DNA of 64,000 nt from Chitinophaga sancti (GTDB lineage Bacteria; Bacteroidota; Bacteroidia; Chitinophagales; Chitinophagaceae). Under the pieces are notes generated by a model. The model had not been told where the DNA came from and ran no database searches. It saw only the letters and a program-made list of their open reading frames with translations. This document shows, in pieces, positions 1 to 7,027 of this stretch. Made by a program: the position numbers and the translations under genes. The DNA lies in assembly GCF_034087045.1 (NCBI RefSeq), contig NZ_CP139247.1:2196001-2260000 (forward strand), in the 5' to 3' direction. Each line of letters opens with the position of its first letter. The first letter of the stretch is position 1.

Positions 1-1741
1 CTACCGTGTACCACGTGTAGGTTTCGTAAACAAAATGGACCGTGCCGGTGCTGACTTCCTGAACGTGGTAAAACAGGTGAAGGAAATGCTGGGTGCAAAT
101 CCGGTTCCACTGATGCTGCCTATCGGCGCTGAAGATACTTTCAAAGGCGTGGTTGACCTGATCACCATGAAGGGTATCATCTGGGACGAAGAAGGTAAAG
201 GTGCTACCTACCAGGAAATCGAAATTCCTGCTGATATGAAGGATGAGGCTGAAGAATGGAGAGCTAAACTCGTAGAAGCTGTTGCTGAATACGATGACAA
301 ACTCATGGAGAAATTCTTCGAAGATCCTAACACTATCTCTGAAGATGAAATTCACGAAGCTATCCGTAAAGCAACGATCGATATCGCTATCATCCCAATG
401 CTGTGCGGTTCTTCATTCAAAAATAAAGGTGTACAGAAAATGCTGGATGCCGTATGTCGTTACCTGCCTTCACCAGTAGATATCGAAGCGGTTAAAGGTA
501 CTGATCCTGACAATGGTAATGAGATCGAGCGTAAGCCAGATGCAAAAGAACCATTCGCAGCATTGGCGTTCAAAATCATGACCGATCCATTCGTAGGTCG
601 TCTGGCGTTCTTCCGGGCTTATTCCGGTCACCTGGATGCTGGTTCTTATGTACTGAACACCCGTACAGGTAAAAATGAGCGTATCAGCCGTATCATGCAG
701 ATGCACGCCAACAAGCAGAATCCAATCGACTTCATCGAAGCTGGTGATATCGGTGCTGCTGTAGGTTTTAAAGATATCAAAACAGGTGATACCCTGTGCG
801 ATGAGAAAAATCCTATCGTACTGGAATCTATGACCTTCCCTGAACCAGTTATCCACATCGCTATCGAGCCTAAAACCCAGGCGGATATGGACAAAATGGG
901 TCTGGCTATCGCTAAACTGGTAGAAGAAGATCCTACTCTGAAAGCTAAAACTGATGAAGAAACCGGCCAGACCGTATTGAGCGGTATGGGTGAGCTTCAC
1001 CTGGAAATCATCGTTGACCGTATGCGTCGCGAGTTCAAGGTAGAAGTTAACCAGGGTGCACCTCAGGTTGCTTTCAAGGAAGCATTCACACTGAAGGTTG
1101 AACACCGTGAGGTTTATAAGAAACAAACTGGTGGTCGCGGTAAATTCGCAGACATCCAGATCGAACTCGGCCCTGCTGATCCAGAATGGCTGAAAGAGAA
1201 CGACGGTAAACAATTCCAGTTCATCAACGATATCTTTGGTGGTTCCATCCCTAAAGAATTCGTTGCTCCGGTACAGAAAGGCTTTGAGTCTGCTATGAAC
1301 CAGGGTGTACTGGCTGGCTACCCGCTGGATAACCTGAGAGTTCGCCTGTATGATGGTTCATTCCACCAGGTTGACTCCGATGCAGTATCCTTCGAATTGG
1401 CTGCAAGATCAGCTTTCCGTGAAGCAGGTCGTAAAGCAAAACCAGTTCTGCTGGAACCAATCATGAAAGTAGAAGTTCAGACCCCAGACCAATACATGGG
1501 TGACGTAACAGGTGACCTGAACCGTCGTCGTGGTATGCTGGAAGGTATGGAAATGAGAAACGGTGTACAGGTAATCAAAGCTAAAGTACCTCTGAAAGAA
1601 ATGTTCGGATATGTAACTCAGCTGCGCTCCCTGTCTTCCGGTCGTGCTACTTCCATCATGGAGTTCTCTCACTACTCTCCTGCTCCAAATGCTGTTGCTG
1701 AAGAAGAAATGGCAAAGGCAAAAGGTAAAGTGAATGCATAA
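1..1741 (+). CDS. fusA: Elongation factor G (EF-G), 5'-truncated by window edge
   Basis: Translational GTPase that drives ribosome translocation. The frame is already open at base 2 and runs for 579 codons to TAA at 1739-1741. A full EF-G has about 700 residues, so roughly the first 120 (P-loop and switch regions) lie to the left. The first visible residues include the G4 motif NKMD (bases 32-43). The G5-like segment CGSSFKNKG follows, then domain II, and the domain IV motif [11 protein letters not shown]. The last residues are the usual charged EF-G tail. It would normally be followed directly by rpsJ. Here a strong terminator and 3 kb of other material intervene. Identification is secure; the start is not visible. 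Confidence 0.97.
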   Translation, partial: YRVPRVGFVNKMDRAGADFLNVVKQVKEMLGANPVPLMLPIGAEDTFKGVVDLITMKGIIWDEEGKGATYQEIEIPADMKDEAEEWRAKLVEAVAEYDDKLMEKFFEDPNTISEDEIHEAIRKATIDIAIIPMLCGSSFKNKGVQKMLDAVCRYLPSPVDIEAVKGTDPDNGNEIERKPDAKEPFAALAFKIMTDPFVGRLAFFRAYSGHLDAGSYVLNTRTGKNERISRIMQMHANKQNPIDFIEAGDIGAAVGFKDIKTGDTLCDEKNPIVLESMTFPEPVIHIAIEPKTQADMDKMGLAIAKLVEEDPTLKAKTDEETGQTVLSGMGELHLEIIVDRMRREFKVEVNQGAPQVAFKEAFTLKVEHREVYKKQTGGRGKFADIQIELGPADPEWLKENDGKQFQFINDIFGGSIPKEFVAPVQKGFESAMNQGVLAGYPLDNLRVRLYDGSFHQVDSDAVSFELAARSAFREAGRKAKPVLLEPIMKVEVQTPDQYMGDVTGDLNRRRGMLEGMEMRNGVQVIKAKVPLKEMFGYVTQLRSLSSGRATSIMEFSHYSPAPNAVAEEEMAKAKGKVNA

Positions 1742-1767
1742 TCATGATTAGTATCTGATTGAATATG

Positions 1768-1804
1768 GTCCCGTTCCGGTTACTCCGGAACGGGACTTTT
1801 GTTT
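1768..1804 (+). terminator. Intrinsic terminator of fusA
   Basis: A 12-bp stem (left arm GTCCCGTTCCGG, right arm CCGGAACGGGAC, with a few loop bases) is followed by a T-rich run. It lies 26 nt after the fusA stop, so the str-type operon appears to end here instead of reading into the S10 operon. Confidence 0.9.
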
Positions 1805-1919
1805 GGGGCAATTTGTAACATCTCTCTCTCTGCAACGTTTTATCCTCAAGATTTTGGTTCTTCTATAAGGATAGTATACATCCAAAATTGTCTCTATACA
1901 AAAGCCGACTTTAACCGAA

Positions 1920-2561
1920 ATGAACATCCCCCGAATTTTGATCAGTATCGATCTGGAAGAGTTGGAGCTGACAGCCAATAATAATGGCCAGGAGATGAGC
2001 CTGGAAGAAAGGCAGCAGATTTCACTGGATGGTTTGGAAAAAACAATCACCTTACTGGACAAGTACCAGGTAAGAGCTACTTTTTTTATTACCTCCTCTT
2101 GGGCGCAGGCCTATCCGGAAGTGGTCCGTCAGTTAACCCGTAAGCACGAAGTAGCCTCACATGGTGCTTTTGATAAAGAAGTACTGGAGCAGATCATTGG
2201 TAACCGTTTATACGGTTGTCGCATGGGGGCATCCATAAAGCCCGATTATAGCTCGCTGAGGGCAGCCGGGTACTTATACCACTCCGGTGGTCAGCAGGTA
2301 CGTCCTATGACCATAGAGGGGGATTGCTATGAGATTTATGCGGAGTCTATGCCTCCGTTGTGGATCACGAAACTCTTTTTAGGCCGTCAACCTGTTATTT
2401 CAATACGTTTTCATAGTTGGGAATTAAGTGTACACCCCATTTCGCGTGCTACCGGCCCCAGATTGGCGGAGCGATTGGACAGCGTGCTGGGTTATCTGCA
2501 ACGCAAAGGTCAGTTTATCCCCCATATTGAGTGGCTGCAGGAACAGCTTACAGACGAGTAA
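1920..2561 (+). CDS. Short polysaccharide-deacetylase-like (NodB fold) protein
   Basis: A 213-residue protein with the order of motifs seen in the polysaccharide deacetylase family: a strand ending in Asp-Leu-Glu-Glu near residue 11 (position of the catalytic/metal Asp), a TFFITSSWA strand near residue 55, the segment HEVASHG near residue 80, and FHSWELSVH near residue 167. The family metal motif is His-X3-His. Here the second His position reads Asp (SHGAFD), so classical metal binding may be impaired. No signal peptide is seen, so a cytoplasmic protein is likely. It is short for the family. A divergent enzyme acting on an N-acetyl sugar, or a non-catalytic relative, are both possible. The ATG at 1920 is the first reasonable start. 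Confidence 0.6.
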   Translation: MNIPRILISIDLEELELTANNNGQEMSLEERQQISLDGLEKTITLLDKYQVRATFFITSSWAQAYPEVVRQLTRKHEVASHGAFDKEVLEQIIGNRLYGCRMGASIKPDYSSLRAAGYLYHSGGQQVRPMTIEGDCYEIYAESMPPLWITKLFLGRQPVISIRFHSWELSVHPISRATGPRLAERLDSVLGYLQRKGQFIPHIEWLQEQLTDE

Positions 2562-2834
2562 TAGCCATCGATTGCAATACCCGCTTCATTTACTCTCATT
2601 TTCTTTATACTTATTTAATTCATTTCCAGTATATTCGCAATTATATTGTTGATGTCTGGCACTGAATTTGGAATACCCCATTTGTCCCCCCATCCCTCCT
2701 TATTTATCCTCTTATCTTATTGCCTCAGGTTCCATTAGCAAAATGAGACACAATTACAGATTGCATGTATTTCTTCGTTCGGTAGGGCATTGTCCCGATG
2801 GCAAGTATTAATCAATAAAATCAAACAACTGAAA

Positions 2835-3443
2835 ATGAAAAAATTCCAAGCATTAACCCTGGCCCTGATTACAGTATTGTTTTTTAGCACCACGGCATTT
2901 GCGCAGACCCAGAAAGGAAATATTTTGATTGGATCTGACATTACAGACATTGGGTTGAATTTTCAAAAATCCAGTACCCAGTTTAGTTTTAATCTGAACC
3001 CTAAAGCAGCCTGGTTTATCAGTGATGGGTTGGCAGTGGGTGGATATGTGAATTTCGGGTTGTCGACCAGTAATGGAGCAGGTTCTGATGTAAGTTATGG
3101 TATTGGTGCCCTGGCGCGTTATTATCCGACAGACAAGAATGTGCAGAAGCTGGAGTTTTCCAAGCGTGCAAGGTTTTTTGTAGAGGGTAATGCTGGTTTT
3201 GGTGGTACAAATCCTGCGAGTGGCGCATCTACGAATGGGGTAGAGTTGGGTGTAGGCCCTGGTATTTCTTACTTCATTACACCTAATGTGGCGTTGGAAA
3301 CGCTGTTGAAGTACAATATTATTGTTGGTGGTGGTAACTCAACTACGGCACAGCAGTTGAACCTGGGTGTAGGTTTCCAGATTTTCCTGCCTGGAGCGAA
3401 GGCGAAGGAGATCTACAACGAGGAGAAGCGTAATATGAAATAG
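2835..3443 (+). CDS. Outer-membrane beta-barrel protein
   Basis: A 202-residue protein that starts with a clear Sec signal peptide (MKKFQALTLALITVLFF, cleavage expected after AFA near residue 23-24). The remainder has alternating hydrophobic/polar strands rich in Gly and aromatics (ISDGLAVGGYVNFGL, GVGPGISYFITPNVALE, QQLNLGVGFQIFL), typical of small Bacteroidota porin-like barrels of about 200 residues. An ATG 45 nt upstream is in frame but would bury the signal peptide, so 2835 is preferred. It lies just upstream of the three micro-ORF repeats and codirectional with them. No terminator is evident directly after it. The function (adhesin, porin or structural) cannot be told from sequence. Confidence 0.75.
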   Translation: MKKFQALTLALITVLFFSTTAFAQTQKGNILIGSDITDIGLNFQKSSTQFSFNLNPKAAWFISDGLAVGGYVNFGLSTSNGAGSDVSYGIGALARYYPTDKNVQKLEFSKRARFFVEGNAGFGGTNPASGASTNGVELGVGPGISYFITPNVALETLLKYNIIVGGGNSTTAQQLNLGVGFQIFLPGAKAKEIYNEEKRNMK

Positions 3444-3593
3444 GCATTAGAAAAATAATGAGGGGCCGCTTACGGATCATTTTGGTCTGTGGGTGGCCTT
3501 TTTCTGTTTTGAACACTTTGAATGAACTGGTTGATAATGAACATAATGAATGGTTGTAATAAGGGGAGTGACTATTATCTTTATATAAGTAAG

Positions 3594-3650
3594 ACGCCGC
3601 CACGGGCGTTGCTGGGATTGCCGAAAACCAGTTAATTAAAAGAGTAGGCG
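3594..3650 (+). promoter_or_regulatory. Conserved structured leader motif, copy 1
   Basis: ACGCC (3594-3598) can pair with GGCGT (3605-3609). Four nucleotides later comes GGGATTGCCGAAAACCA (3614-3630), identical in all three units, then a variable linker and AGAGTAGGCG (3641-3650). GCC of the first block can pair with GGC of the second, with a flanking T-G wobble, which suggests a compact fold just before the micro-ORF. I do not recognise it as a described riboswitch family. Confidence 0.6.
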
Positions 3651-3673
3651 TTTACCCTCTGAAACTAAGAAAA

Positions 3674-3736
3674 ATGACCGCAACTATTCTCGCAGCATTG
3701 ACAAAGTTCTTGTATACTCTGTTCGGTAGCCTGTAA
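3674..3736 (+). CDS. Micro-ORF 1, 20-residue hydrophobic peptide
   Basis: ATG to TAA encodes MTATILAALTKFLYTLFGSL (20 residues), with a single charged residue (Lys11). The peptide is long enough to insert in or lie on a membrane. Residues 5-20 align with the C-terminal 16 residues of the unit 2 peptide without gaps: L, A, L, L, L, G, L match, and the end is L-(F/L)-G-(S/G)-L. It sits 24 nt after the conserved leader and 26 nt before its own terminator. No known family is recognised. By analogy with Ibs, Ldr or Fst peptides it could be a type I toxin; a secreted amphipathic peptide or a leader peptide are alternatives. Confidence 0.6.
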   Translation: MTATILAALTKFLYTLFGSL

Positions 3737-3762
3737 ATCCCCGAAACATTGACAAGCTTTTG

Positions 3763-3793
3763 AAGGTCCTGGTAATAACCGGGACCTTTTTTA
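3763..3793 (+). terminator. Terminator of cassette unit 1
   Basis: An 11-bp stem (AAGGTCCTGGT with ACCGGGACCTT, loop AATA) runs into six T. It closes the first micro-ORF unit. Confidence 0.85.
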
Positions 3794-3879
3794 TGTGGGG
3801 AATAATACTGAACAGGATTTACTGAACGAAATATACCGAACTGGTTGAAAATGAATGAAATGAACGATGGTAGTATTCC

Positions 3880-3941
3880 TTCTACTTACTAATTTTAGAA
3901 AAATGGGATTGCCGAAAACCATTATTAGAGTAGGCGTAACC
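3880..3941 (+). promoter_or_regulatory. Conserved structured leader motif, copy 2
   Basis: TTCTA (3880-3884) can pair with TAGAA (3896-3900), again exactly 4 nt before GGGATTGCCGAAAACCA (3905-3921). The linker is only five bases, followed by AGAGTAGGCGTAACC (3927-3941). The A/T stem is weak and overlaps a possible -7 box, so either the hairpin or the promoter reading may be wrong in this copy. Confidence 0.55.
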
Positions 3942-3958
3942 AGTGAAAAACCATAACT

Positions 3959-4027
3959 ATGGATCTGCTGAACCAATTATTGGCAACACTCTTAACGCTG
4001 TTGCAATCTCTGCTGGGTGGTCTGTAA
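3959..4027 (+). CDS. Micro-ORF 2, 22-residue leucine-rich peptide
   Basis: Encodes MDLLNQLLATLLTLL followed by QSLLGGL (22 residues); 11 are Leu and the only charge is Asp2. The first six residues MDLLNQ are identical to unit 3, but the codons differ at synonymous positions (CTG/TTA, CTG/TTG, CAA/CAG, then GCA/GCT for Ala9). Selection on the peptide therefore explains the pattern, which is the strongest evidence that this small frame is translated. It lies in a different frame from an 88-codon open stretch over the same DNA that has no such conservation. Confidence 0.7.
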   Translation: MDLLNQLLATLLTLLQSLLGGL

Positions 4028-4090
4028 TTTATTACGCCCCTGATTCCACGGAAAATGCCACGCAACAAAAAAGACATTTTCCAACTTATT

Positions 4091-4123
4091 GCCTTCCTGG
4101 TGCGAGCCGGGGAGGCTTTTTTT
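4091..4123 (+). terminator. Terminator of cassette unit 2
   Basis: A 10-bp stem (GCCTTCCTGG with CCGGGGAGGC, two G-T pairs, loop TGCGAG) is followed by seven T. Confidence 0.85.
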
Positions 4124-4308
4124 ATAATGAACGAGCTATCTCATGGAGAATGGGCCAGGGTTTGAAGGGGGAATCAGCGTATTCAGGAGTATTAGTTAAA
4201 AGAAAATGAACGGGCCATTTTGCTTTACTGAACGAAATGAACAAGCAGCTGAAAATGAATGAAATGAACTATTACAAATTGATTCCCTGCGGCTAATTTT
4301 AATCCAAT

Positions 4309-4368
4309 GTTCCTTGTATTAGGAGCATTTGGGATTGCCGAAAACCAAGTAACAGAGTAGGCATAACC
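4309..4368 (+). promoter_or_regulatory. Conserved structured leader motif, copy 3
   Basis: GTTCCT (4309-4314) pairs with AGGAGC (4321-4326) around a 6-nt loop, again 4 nt before GGGATTGCCGAAAACCA (4331-4347). In the second block GGCG becomes GGCA, turning the T-G wobble with the first block into T-A, a change that keeps the proposed pairing. Confidence 0.6.
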
Positions 4369-4393
4369 TTATGAAAAGCCTTCAAAAACATCT

Positions 4394-4468
4394 ATGGATT
4401 TATTGAACCAGGTATTGGCTTTAGTTCTTGGTCTGATTCAGCAATTGTTGGGTAAGTTACCTCTCTGA
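4394..4468 (+). CDS. Micro-ORF 3, 24-residue hydrophobic peptide
   Basis: Encodes MDLLNQVLALVLGLI followed by QQLLGKLPL (24 residues), homologous to micro-ORF 2 along its length (MDLLNQ, LA, L, Q and LLG conserved) with synonymous codon changes between them. Charges are Asp2 and Lys21, consistent with a short amphipathic or membrane-spanning helix. Its spacing from the leader (25 nt after the last conserved base) matches the other units. Family unknown. Confidence 0.7.
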   Translation: MDLLNQVLALVLGLIQQLLGKLPL

Positions 4469-4516
4469 AGCTGACAGGTCTAGAAATATTGCTTATTGCA
4501 TTCCCAGACAGGACTT

Positions 4517-4547
4517 GCTGCCGGTTTTCCGGCGGCTTGTTTTTTTT
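4517..4547 (+). terminator. Terminator of cassette unit 3
   Basis: An 8-bp GC-rich stem (GCTGCCGG with CCGGCGGC, TTTT loop) is followed by TTGTTTTTTTT. Confidence 0.9.
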
Positions 4548-4707
4548 AGGGGGGGGATGGGAGGCAGCGAAGCCAACAGTGTGCCAATTTTCCTATAAAT
4601 AGCTATTTTCCTGCCTGAATTAGACTTTTACACAAATTAACATTTGCCCCAAACCCGCTGTCATTCTACATTTAACTAAAAAAGACATTTATTTTTCCCC
4701 GGTATTG

Positions 4708-4738
4708 TTGGGGAATACAAAAATACTGATTACCTTTG
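4708..4738 (+). promoter_or_regulatory. Promoter of the S10 operon
   Basis: TTG (4708-4710), 20 nt, then TACCTTTG (4731-4738), a full match to the Bacteroidota -33/-7 pattern. The rpsJ ATG is 43 nt further on. Together with the fusA terminator it shows that the S10 operon is started separately here. Confidence 0.8.
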
Positions 4739-4781
4739 CCCTCCCAAATTGTAAAGGGAAAAAAGTAGAAGTTCATTGCAT

Positions 4782-5087
4782 ATGTCTCAGAGAATTAGAA
4801 TCAAGCTGAAGTCCTACGATCATAATCTGGTAGATAAGTCTGCTGAGAAGATCGTTAAAACAGTGCGTAACACTGGTGCCGTGGTAACAGGTCCAATACC
4901 TTTGCCAACTGAAAAGAAAATTTTTACGGTGCTGCGTTCACCGCACGTTAACAAGAAAGCTCGTGAGCAGTTCCAGTTGTGCACACACAAGCGCTTACTG
5001 GATATCTACACCTCTTCTTCCAGGACTGTAGACGCCTTGAGTAAGTTAGATCTGCCTTCCGGTGTGGAAGTAGAAATCAAAGCGTAG
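4782..5087 (+). CDS. rpsJ: 30S ribosomal protein S10
   Basis: 101 residues, starting [20 protein letters not shown], the usual S10 start, with the typical [24 protein letters not shown] core. An ATG two codons upstream is in frame but family comparison favours 4782. S10 is part of the 30S head and of NusB-S10 antitermination complexes. It is the first gene of the S10 operon, 43 nt after the -7 box. Confidence 0.97.
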   Translation: MSQRIRIKLKSYDHNLVDKSAEKIVKTVRNTGAVVTGPIPLPTEKKIFTVLRSPHVNKKAREQFQLCTHKRLLDIYTSSSRTVDALSKLDLPSGVEVEIKA

Positions 5088-5095
5088 GACATCAG

Positions 5096-5118
5096 CAGGT
5101 AGGCAAAAGGCCTGCCTG
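5096..5118 (+). other. Stem-loop after rpsJ
   Basis: CAGGTAGGC (5096-5104) pairs with GCCTGCCTG (5110-5118), 9 bp including one G-T, loop AAAAG. There is no T-run, so it is unlikely to be a simple terminator. Confidence 0.6.
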
Positions 5119-5259
5119 GTTTGATTTAATCTTATGACTGCTGTTTTGCTGGCAGTGAGGTGTACAATCTCACAGGGGAAAGTAATCTCCGTTTGCCAGC
5201 GTGTAAACGCCACAAATTAAAATATAGGTCACGCCTTCTGGGTGGCCGCCCAATAAAGC

Positions 5260-5325
5260 ATTTAAACCGCCTATCCTGGGGATAGCTAGATCCACCCCCA
5301 GGCGCTGGGTATAATATATAATAAC
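5260..5325 (+). promoter_or_regulatory. Hairpin immediately upstream of rplC (possible operon leader)
   Basis: CCTGGGG (5275-5281) pairs with CCCCAGG (5296-5302). A nested alternative, TATCC (5272-5276) with GGATA (5280-5284), competes with it. The 238-nt rpsJ-rplC gap is long for an S10 operon, and mutually exclusive stems just before a start codon resemble autogenous control elements. No known r-protein leader family was recognised. Confidence 0.35.
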
Positions 5326-5943
5326 ATGAAAGGTATTATTGGCAAAAAGATCGGCATGACCAGCATCTTCGAACCGAATGGTAAGCAGACTGCTGTGACC
5401 ATCATCGAGGCCGGTCCGTGCGTAGTAACTCAGGTTAAATCTCAAGAGACTGACGGTTACAACGCTATTCAGGTAGCATTTGGCGAGAAAAAAGAAAAGA
5501 ACGCTACCAAAGCACAAATCAATCACTTCGCGAAAGCAAGCACCTCCCCCAAACGATTTGTAAAAGAGTTCCGCAACCCGGATGTACAAAAAGCTCTTGG
5601 TGAAACCATTACCACCGAAATATTTGCAGAAGGAGAAACAATTGACGTAGTCGGTACCTCAAAAGGTAAAGGCTTCCAGGGTGTTGTTAAACGCCATGGA
5701 TTTAGCGGTGTGGGCGAAGCTACACACGGTCAGCACGACAGAAGCAGAGCTCCTGGTTCCGTGGGTGGATCCTCTTATCCTTCCCGCGTATTCAAGGGTA
5801 TGCGTATGGCTGGTCAAACCGGTAATGAGCAGGTGAAAGTTAAAGGTCTTAAGATCGTTAAGATTTTCGCTGAGAAAAATTATATCCTGGTAAGTGGTTC
5901 CGTTCCCGGCCACATTGGTTCAATCGTTTTAATCCAGAAGTAA
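5326..5943 (+). CDS. rplC: 50S ribosomal protein L3
   Basis: 205 residues starting [15 protein letters not shown]. The conserved loop [14 protein letters not shown] and [12 protein letters not shown] (about residues 134-165) reach the peptidyl-transferase region of 23S rRNA. Followed after 1 nt by rplD, so the two are surely co-transcribed. Confidence 0.97.
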   Translation: MKGIIGKKIGMTSIFEPNGKQTAVTIIEAGPCVVTQVKSQETDGYNAIQVAFGEKKEKNATKAQINHFAKASTSPKRFVKEFRNPDVQKALGETITTEIFAEGETIDVVGTSKGKGFQGVVKRHGFSGVGEATHGQHDRSRAPGSVGGSSYPSRVFKGMRMAGQTGNEQVKVKGLKIVKIFAEKNYILVSGSVPGHIGSIVLIQK

Positions 5944-5944
5944 T

Positions 5945-6583
5945 ATGCAACTTGATATTTTAAATATAGAAGGTAAGAAAACAGGAAGAACTATTGAGCT
6001 CCCTGAAGAAATTTTCGGAGTGGAGCCTAACAACCACGTGATCTACCTGGCTGTTAAACAATACCTCGCTGCTCAGCGCCAGGGTACCCACAAGGTAAAG
6101 ACCCGTGCTGAAGTGAAAGGTGCTTCCCGTAAACTGCACAAGCAAAAAGGTACTGGTGGTTCCCGTAAAGGTAACATCCGTAACCCACTGTATAAAGGTG
6201 GTGGTACCATCTTCGGTCCAAAACCGCACAAATATGACATTAAGCTGAACAGGAAAGTAAAAGATCTCGCTAAGATTTCTGCACTGTCTGTAAAAGCTAA
6301 AGAAAACAGTATCATCGTTCTGGAAGATCTGAACCTGGCTACTCCTAAAACTTCACAGTTTGCGGGTATCCTGGCGAAACTGAACCTGAATGTAAATGGC
6401 CGTAAGACTTTGGTTGTACTGCCTGAATACAATGATAATGTGTACCTGTCTCTGCGCAACATCCCTACAGTAGATAGCGTAATGCTGAGCGATATCAATA
6501 CTTATGATATCATGAATAGCAATACCCTGATCATCACTGAGAGTGCTGCTAAAATCTTCACTGAAGAGCCGGTAGAAGCTTAA
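5945..6583 (+). CDS. rplD: 50S ribosomal protein L4
   Basis: 212 residues. It shows the L4 exit-tunnel loop with KGTGGSRKGNIRNPLYKGGG (about residues 69-88) and the C-terminal LVVLPEYNDNVYLSLRNI region. In enterobacteria L4 controls the S10 operon; whether it does so here is unknown. Start ATG lies 1 nt after the rplC stop. Confidence 0.97.
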   Translation: MQLDILNIEGKKTGRTIELPEEIFGVEPNNHVIYLAVKQYLAAQRQGTHKVKTRAEVKGASRKLHKQKGTGGSRKGNIRNPLYKGGGTIFGPKPHKYDIKLNRKVKDLAKISALSVKAKENSIIVLEDLNLATPKTSQFAGILAKLNLNVNGRKTLVVLPEYNDNVYLSLRNIPTVDSVMLSDINTYDIMNSNTLIITESAAKIFTEEPVEA

Positions 6584-6606
6584 TTGTCAAATTTAAATCA
6601 CACAGC

Positions 6607-6624
6607 TGGCGGGAAAGCCTGCCA
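6607..6624 (+). other. Stem-loop between rplD and rplW
   Basis: TGGCGGG pairs with CCTGCCA, 7 bp with one G-T, loop AAAG. No T-run. Confidence 0.55.
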
Positions 6625-6640
6625 CTCAAAGCGATAAAAG

Positions 6641-6940
6641 ATGAAACTTTCAGACGTTTTAATCAGACCGGTAGTAAGTGAAAAAGTGAACAAAGCCACT
6701 GATAAATTCAACCGTTACTACTTCATCGTAGACAAGAAATCCAACAAACTGGAAATCAAGAAAGCAGTTGAAGAGTTCTATGGCGTTGCAGTATCAGAAG
6801 TGAACACTGCCGTTATGCCGGGTAAAGCAAAATTCCGCTTTACTAAAGCTGGTTTCATTGCTGGTAAGAAACCTTCTTACAAGAAAGCAATTGTAACCCT
6901 GGCTGCAGGAGAATCTATAGATCTGTATGCTAACATATAG
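6641..6940 (+). CDS. rplW: 50S ribosomal protein L23
   Basis: 99 residues; typical start (LSDVLIRPVVSEKVNKAT) and the C-terminal GFIAGKKPSYKKAIVTLAAG segment. L23 lies at the tunnel exit and is the docking site for trigger factor and SRP. S10 operon position conserved. Confidence 0.96.
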   Translation: MKLSDVLIRPVVSEKVNKATDKFNRYYFIVDKKSNKLEIKKAVEEFYGVAVSEVNTAVMPGKAKFRFTKAGFIAGKKPSYKKAIVTLAAGESIDLYANI

Positions 6941-6948
6941 TGCTCATA

Positions 6949-6964
6949 GCTGCGGCAACGCGGC
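6949..6964 (+). other. GNRA-capped stem-loop between rplW and rplB
   Basis: GCTGCG pairs with CGCGGC across a GCAA tetraloop. Short, no T-run. Confidence 0.45.
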
Positions 6965-7027
6965 ATGATGGATGTATATGCAGATCACATTTATAAATAA
7001 AGCAACTAGTTAAACAATTACTAGATC

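Larger units (their letters stand above)
3508..3793 (+). repeat. Tandem cassette unit 1 (TGAA box, leader motif, micro-ORF, terminator)
   Basis: First of three similar units placed head-to-tail between the outer-membrane gene and rpsJ. In order: a TGAA-rich box (about 3511-3552, with GAACTGGTTGA shared with unit 2), a TATCTTTA box at 3575-3582 that resembles a -7 element with a TTG about 19 nt upstream, a short hairpin (3594-3609), the invariant motif at 3614-3630, AGAGTAGGC at 3641-3649, a 20-codon ORF and a terminator. The unit is about 290 nt. Similarity between units is highest in the leader, not in the coding part. Confidence 0.8.
3818..4123 (+). repeat. Tandem cassette unit 2
   Basis: Same order as unit 1: TTTACTGAACGAAAT (3818-3832, identical in unit 3), GAACTGGTTGAAAATGAATG (shared with units 1 and 3 in parts), a TAATTTTA box at 3890-3897, the invariant leader at 3905-3921, AGAGTAGGCGTAACC at 3927-3941, a 22-codon ORF and a terminator. 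About 306 nt long. Confidence 0.8.
4224..4547 (+). repeat. Tandem cassette unit 3
   Basis: Third unit, about 324 nt: TTTACTGAACGAAAT at 4224-4238, TGAAAATGAATGAAATGAAC at 4250-4269 (shared with unit 2), TAATTTTA at 4294-4301, hairpin, invariant leader at 4331-4347, AGAGTAGGCATAACC at 4354-4368, a 24-codon ORF and a terminator. The 100 nt between units 2 and 3 (4124-4223) contain no further copy. Confidence 0.8.

Noticed and set aside
470-1213. 247-codon open frame on the minus strand inside fusA
   Set aside because: It is antisense to a conserved gene; the composition reflects fusA codon use and the product resembles no protein.
3943-4209. 88-codon plus-strand frame across cassette unit 2
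   Set aside because: It overlaps the conserved micro-ORF in another frame, runs through the terminator and is not preserved in units 1 or 3.
3508-4547. CRISPR-like array
   Set aside because: Only three units of about 300 nt with internal coding frames and terminators; no short regular repeats or spacers and no cas genes.
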